DNA of 64,000 nucleotides from Petasospora fabianii (taxonomy: Eukaryota; Ascomycota; Saccharomycetes; Phaffomycetales; Wickerhamomycetaceae), in assembly GCA_022641835.1 (NCBI GenBank), contig CP048718.1, positions 62,001 to 126,000 on the forward strand, in the 5' to 3' direction. The translations under genes and the position numbers were made by a program. The notes under the pieces were generated by a model that ran no database searches, was not told the origin of the DNA, and was given only the letters and a program-made list of their open reading frames with translations. The first letter of the stretch is position 1. Each line of letters opens with the position of its first letter. This document shows, piece by piece, positions 41,896 through 53,364 of this stretch.

Positions 41896-44077
41896 TCAAG
41901 AGAAAGCCAGGAGAAGCACCACTAAAGATGCACCACTGACTCTCAAAGAAGATCCAGATCCATCAAATGTGAATATTACTGGTGAAAAAGGGCCATCTGA
42001 AGTCTGTAGGTCAATTGAGGCCATTCCAGCCTGTGACTTGGTGGTGATAGCGGTAGTGGTACCCTGGGAGACCAGTACGCTGCTTATGGGGGTTGAAGCG
42101 TCCTCAAGAGAAGGATCTGAGCTGAGAGAAGTCAATGAAATAGAGACCAAAGTTGAGGGATCAGAGAAGGAAGTGGTCCCAGAGTCTGGAGTTGACATGG
42201 TCAATGTTGAATCAGCAGTAGTCACTGAACTAGAAAAAGCAGACGCGGGGTCTTCAGATGGAGATGCTGAATCGGTAGAAAAGGAGACTGGATCAACGTA
42301 TAAAGACACCGGGTAATTAGACAAAGACACTTCAGAAGAAGGAGACAGTGGATCAGCAGAAGAAGACACGAGATCATTAGACGAGAGCTCTGGGTCTGAG
42401 CTGGAAGAGAGTGTAGCCAGATCAAGAGTAGAGCCTGGGTCAGACGCTGGATCAGATGATACTGAAGTCTTTGAGGCAGCATAACCTGGTGTACTCAATC
42501 CCGAATGTGAAACGAAGGCACTAGTTGATCTGGATGTCCCTGATGTATAGATGGATGGTATGCCTGGAGTATTAGTAGGTAAAGTCAGCACGCTGGTAGA
42601 AGCATTTGGATCAGCTGTAGTCGTTAGCGTCAAAGTTTCACTTGAAGTCTCAGTTACAGTCTCGATCAAGGAAGAAGTGGCAGATGGAATCAGTGGTGTT
42701 GAGAAGGACGCAGTGGAAGGGGACAAAATGAAATGGGTATCTTGAGAATAAGTAAAAGATGCAGTGTATGATACCTTCAAAGAGGAGCTATTAGTGTAAG
42801 GAGCTCTCAAGCTTGTACTTGATTCTGAAGACAAGGGGGCCAATGAAGTAATAGGATCCAAGTTTGTCACCTTGGTTGAAAGAAGAACAGATGACGATAT
42901 GGAAATCTCTGTAATTGGATCAGAAGACTGTGAAGAGTCAGAGATGGATGATGAATCAGTCTTCTCTAAGGACGTGAAGATGGTTGATGAAGAATCCAAG
43001 ACTGTCAAGCTTGGTTCAAAAACAGAAGAAAGAGCCGTCGACGAAGCTGAAGACTGCAATTCAGATGAAGCCACAAATCTTGATGAAGCTGATGTAAGAG
43101 TTGTTTCGTCATGTGTAGAAGAGAGATCCATAGTAAACGATATGGTGGAGAACGACTCAAAGTTTAAGTATTCAGGATATGAAGAAGCCTCTTCTGTCGA
43201 GAAAGAAGAGAGTTCTGAAGCAGGACCTGAAGATTCAGCACTGGATGGTGACAAAACAGACGACAAACTTGAAAATTGTGTTAAAGCAGACGACAAACTC
43301 GAAGATTTGAAAGCAAGACTTCCTGATGAGTGGGTAGACAACACCTGTGATGAAGTGCTTGTTATCGTTGAAGTGACAAAGAATGAGCTACCAATTGACG
43401 CAAAGCTTGGGTAAGATTCAGCAGATACAGACAGAGAAGAAGTTAAGTCAATAGTAGTTGCCGCAGATGCAGGATAAAGGGTGGTGGTAGGATCCAAGTC
43501 ATGCAAGTCAGAGGTGGAAGAAGACTCTTGACCAATATCAGCAGATGAAGACTCAGTAGATGATGTGGACACAACGCCATCAATGTTTGAAGAAAATGAA
43601 GGTGGTCCAGTTACTACTGGACCACTGCTTGATGAAACCGCATCACAACTTGATGCGTCAAGAGCAGGAAGAGCGCCTGATGAGCTCAAAATATCAGATG
43701 ACGAAGACTCTAGCAAAAGCTCAGAGGACACGACATTGAGAGATGCGAGAGTGGAAGATCTTGGAAGACTCAAAGAAGATACATCAGTTGAAAGTACTGT
43801 GGTCTCGATGGATAAAGACGACCAGGTCTCAACCAAGGAAGATGAAGCAAGGGTAAAGGAAGATATTTTAGAGGGATCCACAACAAAAGTACTCACAAAA
43901 GACGACTCTGATGATCCAATCTCCTCAGGAAGAGTAGAAGAAGAGATCTCATATTGATCAGAAAAAGATGCGGTCAGAGAAAGATCCATAGAGGCTGTCT
44001 CAGAGGATATCACATCAAGTGATTCAATCAAAATAGAAGAACAACAACAAGAAGAAGAAGAAGAAGAAGAAGAAGAA

Positions 44078-44150
<73 letters not shown>

Positions 44151-47100
44151 GTGAGGAGGAGGAGGAGGAGGAGGAGGAGATATATGGTTCCACGGAATAG
44201 TCCTTAGACTGGTAGGCTGAAGAGACCACGGAAGAATCCCTAGACTGATAGGCTTCTGTTGATGTCTGGCTTAAATCGACAGAAGATGAGGAGTGGGTAG
44301 AGTGAGTTTCTAAGGGGGGTGATGAGAATTCATTGGACACCTCTGGGAAAGTGGATGAAGACTCGGTCTCTGTGTGGCTCAATGTTTCTCTAGAGCCAGA
44401 GAGAGTAGATAAGTCACTGTAGAAGCTTGTGAAAGTTGGGAGTGGTTCCAGACTCAGAGTACTTGAGATATGAGCATCGCTGGATTCAATTTCTGAAGAT
44501 GAAGATGACTGGATAGAGTCAGTTTCTAAAGATGAAGATGAAGATGAAGATAGCTGGCTCGAGTCATGAGTAGGCTGGCTTGAATAGGAACTTGAGCTGG
44601 TGGATGATGTAGTAGCAGAAGAGTATAAATCCACGGATGAGTAAGGCTGGGTCTCAATCAATGAGGGAGCCTGGGATGAATATGACTCAGAAGATGGCTC
44701 AGAAGAAGACAAATCAGAGGTTAAAGACTCAACAGTCCAGATTTCTGTAGAAGACGACAGCTCCTCGGAATACGATACTTGAGGCTCAAATGAAGACAAT
44801 GAGAAAGACAAATCAAGAGATTCTGTAGACTGAGAGCTCTCGTAGCTGGACTCAGAGATATGATATGACAAGGAAACTTCTTTTGACTCCGGTGAAAGAG
44901 TCGTCGTCAACCTTTCCGATGAGGATAAAACAGTATCCAATGAAGAGTAACCAGAAACTGACATCACATCACTCACAGACTCTGATGCGTCCGAAGAGAG
45001 AAAGCTGGTAAGAGACGATTGGCTGGAGAAATCTGACTCAGTGGAGTACCAAACAGAAGAGCTGCTCTCAGGAAGACTCCATATGTCTGACGACACAGTG
45101 TTCTCAGAAGTTGGCACAAGACTTGATATAGTTGAAGAGTCAGGCAAAGTAGGCTCTGATAGATAGCTCGATGTCACCGGTGAGGAGAGCTCAGTCTCAG
45201 AGGAGCTGCTGCTATAGGTAGACTCAGTTATCTCGAAAGACGAGTCAGATATAGAAGACTTGAAGCTCGAGTCCTCAGTGAGCGAGCTTACAATGGAAGT
45301 GTACGAAGACTCAACTTCAGAGAGCTGAGCGGTCGTGGAGGTCACAGCTGATACAATCTCAACAGAGGACCTAGACTCCCAAAGAAAGGACGAAGAATCA
45401 AACTCATCAGAGCTCAAGATCTCGTATGAGCTAGACTCCAAGACAAATGATGAAGATCTCACGTTTGAAAGATCACCTGAAACTGTTGATATCTCGTCTG
45501 AGTTGTCATATGATGGCATCTCAGATGTCTCAGACGAAACGCTCAGTGATGAAGATAGCACTGTTGCCGTAATAGAAGGAAGATCAGTCGAATAGGATGA
45601 GTCCTCAAAGAATGACGAAATGAAAGAGGAAGAGAGTTCAGATGACATGTTGTCACTGGAAGCAAGAGAAGCATAGATCAATGAAGATGAAGACTTGAGG
45701 TCCAATGAAGAATATGATGGGTCCTCAGATACTGTTATGGAGAGGTCAGAAGACTCATAGCTAAACCATTGAGTCGAAGATGAGAGTGGTTCCTCCTCCG
45801 TACTCAATGAAGCATCGGAAGTGGCTAGTTGAGTCGTTTCAAAAGATGCCAGCTCTTCAGATGACGAAAACCCCGAAGGTAAAGTGGTATCGGAAGAAGA
45901 AAGGGAAGAAACCGTGCTATCAAGCTCCATACTCGACGTCAAATAGAAAAGAGACGTACCTGAATCAGCTGGGCCACTAGTCGAAGAAGAAGCTTCAGAA
46001 GACTGTTGCTCAGTCAGTGAAGGAACTGGTGAAGAGACATATGAGAACAACTCGGAAGATTCCAGCTCCCATGAGGATGAAGACAACTCTGGAGTTGGCA
46101 AAAAGGACATGTGCTCGGAATAAGAAGAAGAGGACTCGAAACCACTACTGACTGAGGAACCAATATAGCTTGATGTTGGCTCAAAGCTCACCTCAGAAGA
46201 TGCAGAAACATCATTGGAATCTGATACTTCAGTTGACTCTGGAAATAGAGCTGACAGTGAGCCTTCAGCTGATGATGGCAGCTCACTAGACTCGTATTCT
46301 GAAGAGGTTGAAATCTCAGCAGAAGACTCTTCGATAGAAGGAGAAGACTCTTCGACAGAAGAAGAAGAAGAAGAAGACGCTTCGACAGAAGAAGACTCCT
46401 CGACAGAAGAAGACTCAGCTGCAGAGGAGCTGGAACCTGATACTTCAGTCGACTCTGGAAATAGAGCTGTGGTTGAGTCTTCAGCTGATGATGGCAGCTC
46501 ACTAGACTCATATTCTGAAGAGGTTGAAATCTCAGCAGAAGACCCTTCGACAGAAGAAGGGTCTTCGACAGAAGAAGGCTCTTCGACAAAAGAAGGGTCC
46601 TCGACAGAAGAAGGCTCTTCGACAAAAGAAGAAGAGGGAGACTCTTCGACAGAAGAAGACTCAGCTGCAGAGGAAGACCTCTGTATGCTTGAGTCTGAAA
46701 TGCTCTTTGATGAGCTGTAAAGTGCTTCAGAAGATGGACTTGATGAAGAGTCATTAGATTCCAGGATTGAAGAAGCTTCAGAAAACTCTGAAGATGAGCT
46801 TTCATCGCTGGATAAATCAGAGCTTGAACTTGTCATCTCGGGAGCCCCAGATGGAACAAGATTTGAAGAAGGCCCGACCAAAGACAGTGATGTCATACTG
46901 GAGGCAGCGAAAGATGATGATACTGATGATGTTGAAGCAGAGGAGCTGGATGGCTGAGGTGTTGGTGTTAAGACGTAGATTGTCTCTGCTGTTGGAGAAG
47001 TGCCATCGATAAAAGTGGAGAGTGTTGTCACTGTACCTGTCCATGAATCAGTTGTCACGTATATTGGAACAGCAGTGGCACCAGAATCAGCTGCTGTGAT

Positions 47101-48063
47101 CAAAATGTTCTGAACGGATGTGGAATAAAGCTCATCCCCATCATCACAGGAAATGTCGTAACTGACTGTGTTTCTAAGAGTGATGTCAGTGGAAGAGGCG
47201 TATTGAAAGGCAACCACCCAGACTCGAGCACCCTCTGAAAGGACGTCACCAGTATAAGAGATAGTTATAGAGTCAGAGCTGCAAGAATAGAACAGATCAG
47301 CTTGTGATCCATCCAATGGGTAAAGGAACTCATTGAACTCTGTACCAATGTAAGCCTGTGCCAAGTCACAGTCAATCAGACCTTGACCAGAAGTCGTAGA
47401 GCCAAAATTAATCTCATAACTAGAACCTCCTTCTGCATTACACGTTGCTGGAAAGAGGAAATAGTTCTCAGTGGATCCATATCCAGTAGTATGAGAGTAG
47501 ATGTAGAGTCCATCGTTGGAGATGCTTTTGAAATTGACCTTAGTAGAGAGGTCGCCCCACTCAACAGTATTTTCACCAGCAACCCAATGGTTAGCATCCT
47601 CTAACTCTGCACTGTATAGAGAACCACCGGCTCCAAAGAAGACTGTATAGTATATCTCTGCTTCGAGGGAGTCAAAGCCCTCAGCAGCGTCCAGAATAGT
47701 ACAGGACAAAAGGGAGTAGTCCAATATGTAGGAGCCCTGGGTGACGCCACACTCAATGACATTGACTCCACCGAGAGATACGTAGAGCAAACTATCATCA
47801 TTTGAAAACTTGACTCGGTAGACGTATGGCATTGTCAGAGTGAAAATGGTCCCCGACATCATCTGCCCTTCTGGAATGGTCAAGTGTAGCGTGGCATTCC
47901 AAGCGTCCATTGGCAGAGTAGCCGAGGAGGAAACAGGGGAGATCTCCAGCTGGGTAAAGTAGGAGGCAGCTAGTGTAAGCTGTGCCGCCGCCATTATGGA
48001 GATCAACTGGATTAGTCCCAACATGATGTGTTTTGTTGGTATGGGAAGAGGTACCAGCATCAT
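41896..48063 (-). CDS. Large Als/agglutinin-like GPI-anchored Ser-rich adhesin
   Basis: About 2,055 residues from the ATG at 48063 (48060 and 48024 are alternatives; the last begins MLGLIQLISIMAAAQ, the best signal-peptide core). The N-domain (to about residue 385) is paralogous to that of the short copy: TIFTLTMPYVYRVKF, VIECGVTQGSYILDYSLLSC, HTTGYGS, LIDC and NEFLYP recur at the same spacing. It lacks the TTTTEPYSS repeats. Instead it carries about 1,640 residues of Ser-rich stalk with SSVEE/SSAEIS-type repeats and a long poly-Ser run ending in three cysteines (near 44041-44060). The C-terminus VSGASLVVLLLAFS is a GPI signal. It is a wall adhesin by architecture; the ligand is unknown. Confidence 0.85.
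44044..44181. repeat. Trinucleotide tract inside the large adhesin gene
   Basis: On the plus strand this is a (GAA)n run, then about 24 GAT units, then (GGA)n to about 44181. On the coding strand these read as an uninterrupted Ser (TCT/TCA/TCC) tract. Pure triplet runs of this length change size readily without shifting frame. Confidence 0.9.
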
Positions 48064-49269
48064 GAAACAAGTCCCTTCCACGACGGGAGCGGATGGTCAG
48101 CATATAAGAGAACTTTCAAACAAGGGGACAAATGCAGTCACCCTTCCAGAGTCGGTTAGGGGCCTCCTCAGGGCTTTCATATCACTTGAGACCCCCATCT
48201 GGGAAGAACCCTGTTAGCGGGATGCACGACATTGAGGTTCACTGGGAGGTGGTTTAGAAAAGACTGAAGAGAGATGCGTCGAAGTACAGCTCGAGCCGGA
48301 TGTTTAGGTACAATTCTGCAAAGTGTGAGAATGAAAAGGTAAGAGGTATACTGTAAGCCTCAAACTGTCTCAATAATACCTGAGATCTCTTGTTAAAGGG
48401 GTTTCAAGCTCGGCAACATGGAGGCGACTCTTAGATGCTCCTTGTAAGTCTCATACTTTCAAGGCACAATCCAATAGCAGTCATACCCTGGTACATATTG
48501 ATCTAGAGACACCATTGTTATACATTACTCAAAACACCGTTGGAAGATCGTCAAGACTCCACAAACTCACAGCCGAACAAAGGCAGTAGCGAGACACCGG
48601 ATAAACGACACATCTTACAGACATGCCCATGTGCCTCAAAAGCACAAACAGGCTAATCTGATACTATTGCATATGTGAGCTTCAAAATAATCGATGAATT
48701 TTCTCCTGTTTGAGGGTTCAATCGTGTTGTTGTGCGTCTCCCATTGGTGTCCCGATTAGGAAGTTTTGATAATTGGTGCACCTTCGGAGTCTCCGGAGGC
48801 ACAAATGCCATAATGCGCTTAAAGTATTATAGTCGAGTATTTAAGAGGTTCTACAGTGCTTTCATAGAAGTAATTAAAGTGGATATCATATTTAAGCGAG
48901 CTTTTTAAAGAGAAGATGACTTAGAATGAGAGTACTAGAGACGAAGTTGCCTTAGTTCTCGAGGAAGTCGATATCTCCAAGACACCATGAACCGTGTGGA
49001 GAATTGTAAGAAGTAAAGGAAAGATCTATACGTCCTGCCTAATTGAAGAAGAGTAAAAGGAGCCATCTGCAGAGTACAAACTCTGGGGGATGAGATACTT
49101 GAACATGACGGAATCAGAAGTCTGTTCCTGCCGAGCCCTCATTCAGAAATGGGCTTCAGAGTCTCAGTCTGGGAGAAAGAGAAGTCTGAAAAGATGGTAT
49201 TGATCTCTGAACATATAGATAAGTTCATAAAACTTAGAGAAAGCTGATGCCTGTGGACTGCTCACCGGT
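48064..49269. other. Large gene-free region upstream of the adhesins
   Basis: There is no intact gene across 48064-50399. This first part includes the large adhesin's promoter. Faint minus-strand resemblance to adhesin sequence begins in the latter half. No tRNA or LTR was seen. Confidence 0.45.
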
Positions 49270-49425
49270 TACCTTAGAAGTTAAGTCACCGTGTAATCAC
49301 CGTTTTGACCTTCACAATATGGGATCCAGATGTATCGAGCAAAGTCTGTAGTGCCACCAACACCAAAGAAGACATAGTAACTGATGGAATTCCATAAAGA
49401 AGAGTGAAGTCACCCACCCATTAGC
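49270..49425 (-). pseudogene. Probable relic of a third adhesin N-domain
   Basis: A minus-strand frame here includes YYVFFGVGGT, which matches the YYTVFFGAGGS segment of the large adhesin (coding near 47630-47655). It is followed at similar spacing by an aromatic/Gly-rich stretch resembling the HWVAGENTV region. Flanking sequence is out of frame with it and carries stops. It is probably a decayed tandem copy of the adhesin array; the match is short, so this is tentative. Confidence 0.4.
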
Positions 49426-50399
49426 AAGGTGCCATGGTGAGTGAAGAATGGATTAGTGAAGAGACAGCTTGGAAAGAGTCAGCCAGCTCAACTTATATAT
49501 ATATATGTCTACACACTTTTGAGGCTATGGATCGTCTTGAGGCTATTGTACCATGACATAACCAAAGGAGTGGACTAGTTATGCGTGTGGCTGGACGTTG
49601 TGAACCTGCCACCATACTGGTGATGGAGGATGTGCGTGTGAGCCTCATAAACACTATAGGCGCGTATCATATCTCGTATTACCACATTGGGACGCGTTTC
49701 GCAAATCAATGATTGATGGCTGAATAGGGGAATCTTGGGTAAGATAAACAAGAAGAAGGTTATTTTGAATAGTGTCAGTGGTATAGTATCTATATAATAG
49801 CGATCTTTGTATACAAACATGGAGAATTAAACGTTTTTTTAAATAAACTATAGAGTTGAACTTCATATAGAGTATGAATTTATTAAATGTATACGATAAA
49901 TAATCTAGAAATTACCCAGAAAAATCAGTTAAAGGAATAGTACCACCTATTCATAGGCAATAACTTCACTAGTACCAAAATTAATACATGCAAAGCCATT
50001 ATACTAAGTAATTTACCAGAATCAGTGTTAATATATTCCCCCGGCTAGTCACGTGACACATTAATTAATCTCCAACACCCAAACACCATGGTTCAATGCT
50101 TTAAGTATATAGTATTTAACGTTTAGTGCTTAGCATTTAATACACAGGTTTCATGCTCCTATAAAAGGTATCAATTTGTTAATGTAGTACCAAATGATAG
50201 TCATATATAAGAGAATATTTTACTAATAGAACTGAAAAAAGAAGCATTATAAGATGACCGGAAGTCAAAAGTCAATGCCCTCGGAATTATCCAAAATGAT
50301 ATATGGCCACCACAACAACGCGTAAGTCTAAACTTGTTCTCTTTAGGATGGAGCAACGGTTTGCCTATAAAGCACAGATAAGAATAATAGAAAGACATA
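49426..50399. other. AT-rich gene-free stretch before SPC1
   Basis: Holds a TATATATATA run (about 49494-49506), strongly AT-rich sequence (49800-50040) and a CACGTG at 50050-50055. No gene or RNA is supportable. A point-centromere-like reading was considered and rejected. Confidence 0.4.
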
Positions 50400-50675
50400 A
50401 TGGCCGATATACTAGAGCAAGTCAAAGCAGCAATTGAAGGACCAATTGATTTCCCTTCACAGAAATGGACGGAGGATGTGATGACGTATACTCTTTCTGC
50501 AGGTGCTATTCTCTCATGTGCTGTTGGTTTCCTTACACAACGCCTCGATGTGTTGATTTATGTGTTTGTGGCATCAATCTTATTGTGTCTATTGGTGGTA
50601 GTGCCTCCATGGCCTCAATATAACAGATCTGCTCCGGTGAAATGGCTTGAGCCTCAGGTGCCCAAGTTTGAGTGA
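50400..50675 (+). CDS. SPC1: Signal peptidase complex subunit 1
   Basis: A 91-residue homologue of Spc1 (S. cerevisiae 94), a small non-catalytic subunit of the ER signal peptidase that sharpens substrate choice. The N-terminal PIDFPSQKWTE motif is diagnostic (yeast PIDFPSQRKTE). Two transmembrane helices follow (about 32-48 and 52-69), with a short hairpin between them, so both ends face the cytosol. In S. cerevisiae SPC1 (YJR010C-A) is next to MET3, which here is 22 kb to the left. Confidence 0.93.
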   Translation: MADILEQVKAAIEGPIDFPSQKWTEDVMTYTLSAGAILSCAVGFLTQRLDVLIYVFVASILLCLLVVVPPWPQYNRSAPVKWLEPQVPKFE

Positions 50676-50977
50676 ATCTCATAGAGATATTCTAGCTATG
50701 GGATGAATACGGAGAGCACTAGTCTCTGAAGTAATGTTACGATTGTTGTTTTGTTTGATATGACTTGTAGTGTCACTGATTCCAGTCAATTGAGTATATA
50801 TCATAGACAATACAAATAGATTTACCCCTGGTCTCCCCCGCAATAACAGATAATGAGTGATTCCCGAGTCGCGGAGATTCTCGCAACCTTGAAACAACTC
50901 TTTAGTGGTGTTATTCTCTTACTTGAGCTATATTGACCTCTTTTATACTCGAAAAGACCACAGGTGTACCCATCAGA

Positions 50978-52720
50978 ATGTCCTATCTCGGCCTTGATCT
51001 CTCCACTCAGCAGCTTAAGTTGCTTGTTACCAACGAGCAACTAGAGGTCACCAACAGTTACGCCATCGAGTTTGAGAAGCATCTACCACACTACAATACA
51101 ACAAAGGGTGTCTATACCAATGAAGAAACTGGATCCGTTGTGGCCCCAGTAGTCATGTGGCTCGAGGCCCTCGACATGATCCTAGAGCAGATGAAAAAGG
51201 ACGATGACTTCGATTTTGCCTCCGTTAAGGGTATCTCAGGCTCTTGCCAACAGCACGGATCCGTTTACGTCTCCTCCAAGTTCCACACAGCTTTGGAGAA
51301 AGCCAGCTCAGACAAATCATTCAAAGAGTCTCTCACTGAAGAGTGCTTTGCTCTTCAGACCGCTCCAAATTGGCAGGATCATTCCACAGGTGAGGAGATT
51401 AAGATCTTTGAAGATTACATTGGGGGTAAAGAAGAGCTTGCTAAGGTAACTGGTTCAAGAGCCCATTATAGATTCACAGGTACACAGATCAGAAAGATCG
51501 CTAAGGATCACCCAAAGGAGTACGCAAACACTGATAGAATTCAGCTAGTGTCGAGTTTCCTAGCTTCGTTGTTCATCGGTAAAGTTGCTAATCTCGAAGA
51601 GGCTGATGCCACTGGTATGAATCTATACGATGTTCCAAACAGAAAATGGTCAGAGGAGTTGCTTGCCACTTGTTCATTGTCCCATGAGAAGGATGGAGTC
51701 ACTGATGAATCTGAACGTGCTAAGGCTGTTGAGTCTTTAAAGCAAAAACTTGGTGACGTTACCCCAGTCGGATATGACAATATTGGCTCGGTTTCTCCCT
51801 ACTTGGTTAAGAGATATGGCTTTTCACCAGATTGTAAAGTCTATGCCTTCACAGGTGACAATCTTGCTACTATCTTGTCCCTCCCACTCAACCAGGATGA
51901 GCTCTTGATCTCTCTTGGAACTTCAACTACTGTGCTCCTCGTCACCAAGACTTATGCTCCATCTTCAAATTATCATCTTTTCATCCATCCAACAATCCCA
52001 GATGCATACATGGGTATGATCTGTTACTGTAATGGATCTTTAGCACGTGAAAAAGTTAGAGATGTTCTCAATGAGAAATATCACAAGCCACATGCAGATT
52101 GGACACTCTTTGATGAACTTCTTGAGAAATCTACGTCATTTGACAATAAACTTGGTGTTTACTTCCCACTAGGTGAGATTGTACCAAACAGAAGGGCACA
52201 AACACTTAGAGCTACACTCAATTCTGATGGATCTATCAAAGTTGTTGATTCTTGGGATGCTGAGATTGATGCTCCAGCTATTCTTCACTCCCAGGCATTG
52301 TCATGTCGTGCTCGTGCCTCACCAATGTTATCCATCCACACAGAGACTGTGGCACCACAATGTGAGGATCTTGAATTTGATGAAAAGACCATCTCTGCCA
52401 TAAACCTTTCACAGAGGCCACATAAAGTTGTCTTTGTCGGTGGTGCTTCAAAGAACATTCACATCTCACGCAAGTTTGCCGAAGTTCTCGGTGCTGGAGA
52501 GAATCTTAGATTTGACAATCCAAATGCTTGTGCCCTTGGTGGTGCCTTTAAGGCATCTTGGTCCGTTTACAGAGAAGAAGGAGGTAATGATGATTATCAT
52601 AAGTATTTGGCTGGGAAATTTAAAGGTGGTATGGAAGTTGTTGAAGCTGAGGATAAATGGGAACAATTCATTCCTGGATTGAAAATGTTAAAGCAGATGG
52701 AAGATATCTTAGAGCACTGA
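50978..52720 (+). CDS. XKS1: Xylulokinase
   Basis: A 580-residue FGGY-family kinase (S. cerevisiae Xks1 600) that phosphorylates D-xylulose to xylulose-5-phosphate for the pentose phosphate pathway. It starts at 50978 (MSYLGLDLSTQQLK); frame upstream begins without an ATG. Features include the N-terminal phosphate-1 loop GLDLSTQQLKLL, the substrate loop GISGSCQQHGSVY, the ATP-site stretch VFVGGASKNIHISRK and the later GGAFKASW. In S. cerevisiae its neighbour is PDX1. The 302-bp gap before it (50676-50977) holds nothing I recognise. Confidence 0.95.
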   Translation: MSYLGLDLSTQQLKLLVTNEQLEVTNSYAIEFEKHLPHYNTTKGVYTNEETGSVVAPVVMWLEALDMILEQMKKDDDFDFASVKGISGSCQQHGSVYVSSKFHTALEKASSDKSFKESLTEECFALQTAPNWQDHSTGEEIKIFEDYIGGKEELAKVTGSRAHYRFTGTQIRKIAKDHPKEYANTDRIQLVSSFLASLFIGKVANLEEADATGMNLYDVPNRKWSEELLATCSLSHEKDGVTDESERAKAVESLKQKLGDVTPVGYDNIGSVSPYLVKRYGFSPDCKVYAFTGDNLATILSLPLNQDELLISLGTSTTVLLVTKTYAPSSNYHLFIHPTIPDAYMGMICYCNGSLAREKVRDVLNEKYHKPHADWTLFDELLEKSTSFDNKLGVYFPLGEIVPNRRAQTLRATLNSDGSIKVVDSWDAEIDAPAILHSQALSCRARASPMLSIHTETVAPQCEDLEFDEKTISAINLSQRPHKVVFVGGASKNIHISRKFAEVLGAGENLRFDNPNACALGGAFKASWSVYREEGGNDDYHKYLAGKFKGGMEVVEAEDKWEQFIPGLKMLKQMEDILEH

Positions 52721-53364
52721 TTATGATTCATAGAAGATATAAAATAGACAGTCAGATACGATTTATATGGAGCTAATGTATTGTGCTTCTCATGAACTGG
52801 AGTAACAGCTATGGAACAAGTGTCCCCACTCCTCTTCAACTTCTAAGGACACAGAATGTCCATTGAAAACAAGACAATCGCCTTGGATGTATGATGGACG
52901 CCTTGATCATAAACACGCTTTGACATACATCAAAGGCGCGACCCTTACTCTTCTATTCCATAAGACATGTCCCCAAGGCGGGGTTGTGCACATGAGTAAA
53001 CGGGACAAGGCGTAGCCAAGGCGTAACAAAAGCTTACTAAGGCGGCATCAACTCTCGCTTTGACCTGTCAACTATAACCTTATCAAGCATCAAAAGGAGA
53101 TATGGACACCCTTCACAGGTTAAAGGCGGGATGGATAGGACACAGGGCGCGTTGCGAGACGTCTCAAGGCGTTAATAAAAAAGTTTAAGCTAAGGGCCAT
53201 ACCAATATAAAAATGAAAAGCTGTCTATATTAATCAATATATAGGATGCTTGAATAAAATAAGAGAGATCAATGAAACACAGTAAACGAATAAACCAAAC
53301 CGTAACAAAAAAAGTATGCTAAAGGACCCTAAAAATGTATAAGAAAAAGACAATGCAAAATGAT
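52721..53364. repeat. Convergent intergenic region with CAAGGCG-type motif cluster
   Basis: CAAGGCG or its complement occurs at 52879, 52899, 52974, 53006, 53017 and 53165; AAAGGCG or TAAGGCG variants at 52932, 53038 and 53122. That is nine copies in under 300 bp, in both orientations, between two convergent 3' ends. The function is unknown. No gene is visible. Confidence 0.65.

Noticed and set aside
42872-46805. Multiple long open frames on both strands within the large adhesin
   Set aside because: Triplet-rich Ser codons leave other frames open, giving Glu/Asp-, Lys- or Leu-rich shadows; only the Ser frame has a signal peptide and GPI end.
38478-48063. Adhesins as viral or mobile-element proteins
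   Set aside because: The signal peptide, Als-like N-domain, Ser/Thr stalk and GPI signal are those of host cell-wall proteins.
50048-50160. CDEI-like GTCACGTG followed by AT-rich DNA, as a point centromere
   Set aside because: No CDEIII-like sequence at the expected distance; CACGTG sites are common in this window.
50315-50350. Possible mini-intron (GTAAGT to TTTAG) before SPC1
   Set aside because: About 35 nt is too short for a yeast intron, and the SPC1 start at 50400 already matches the family.
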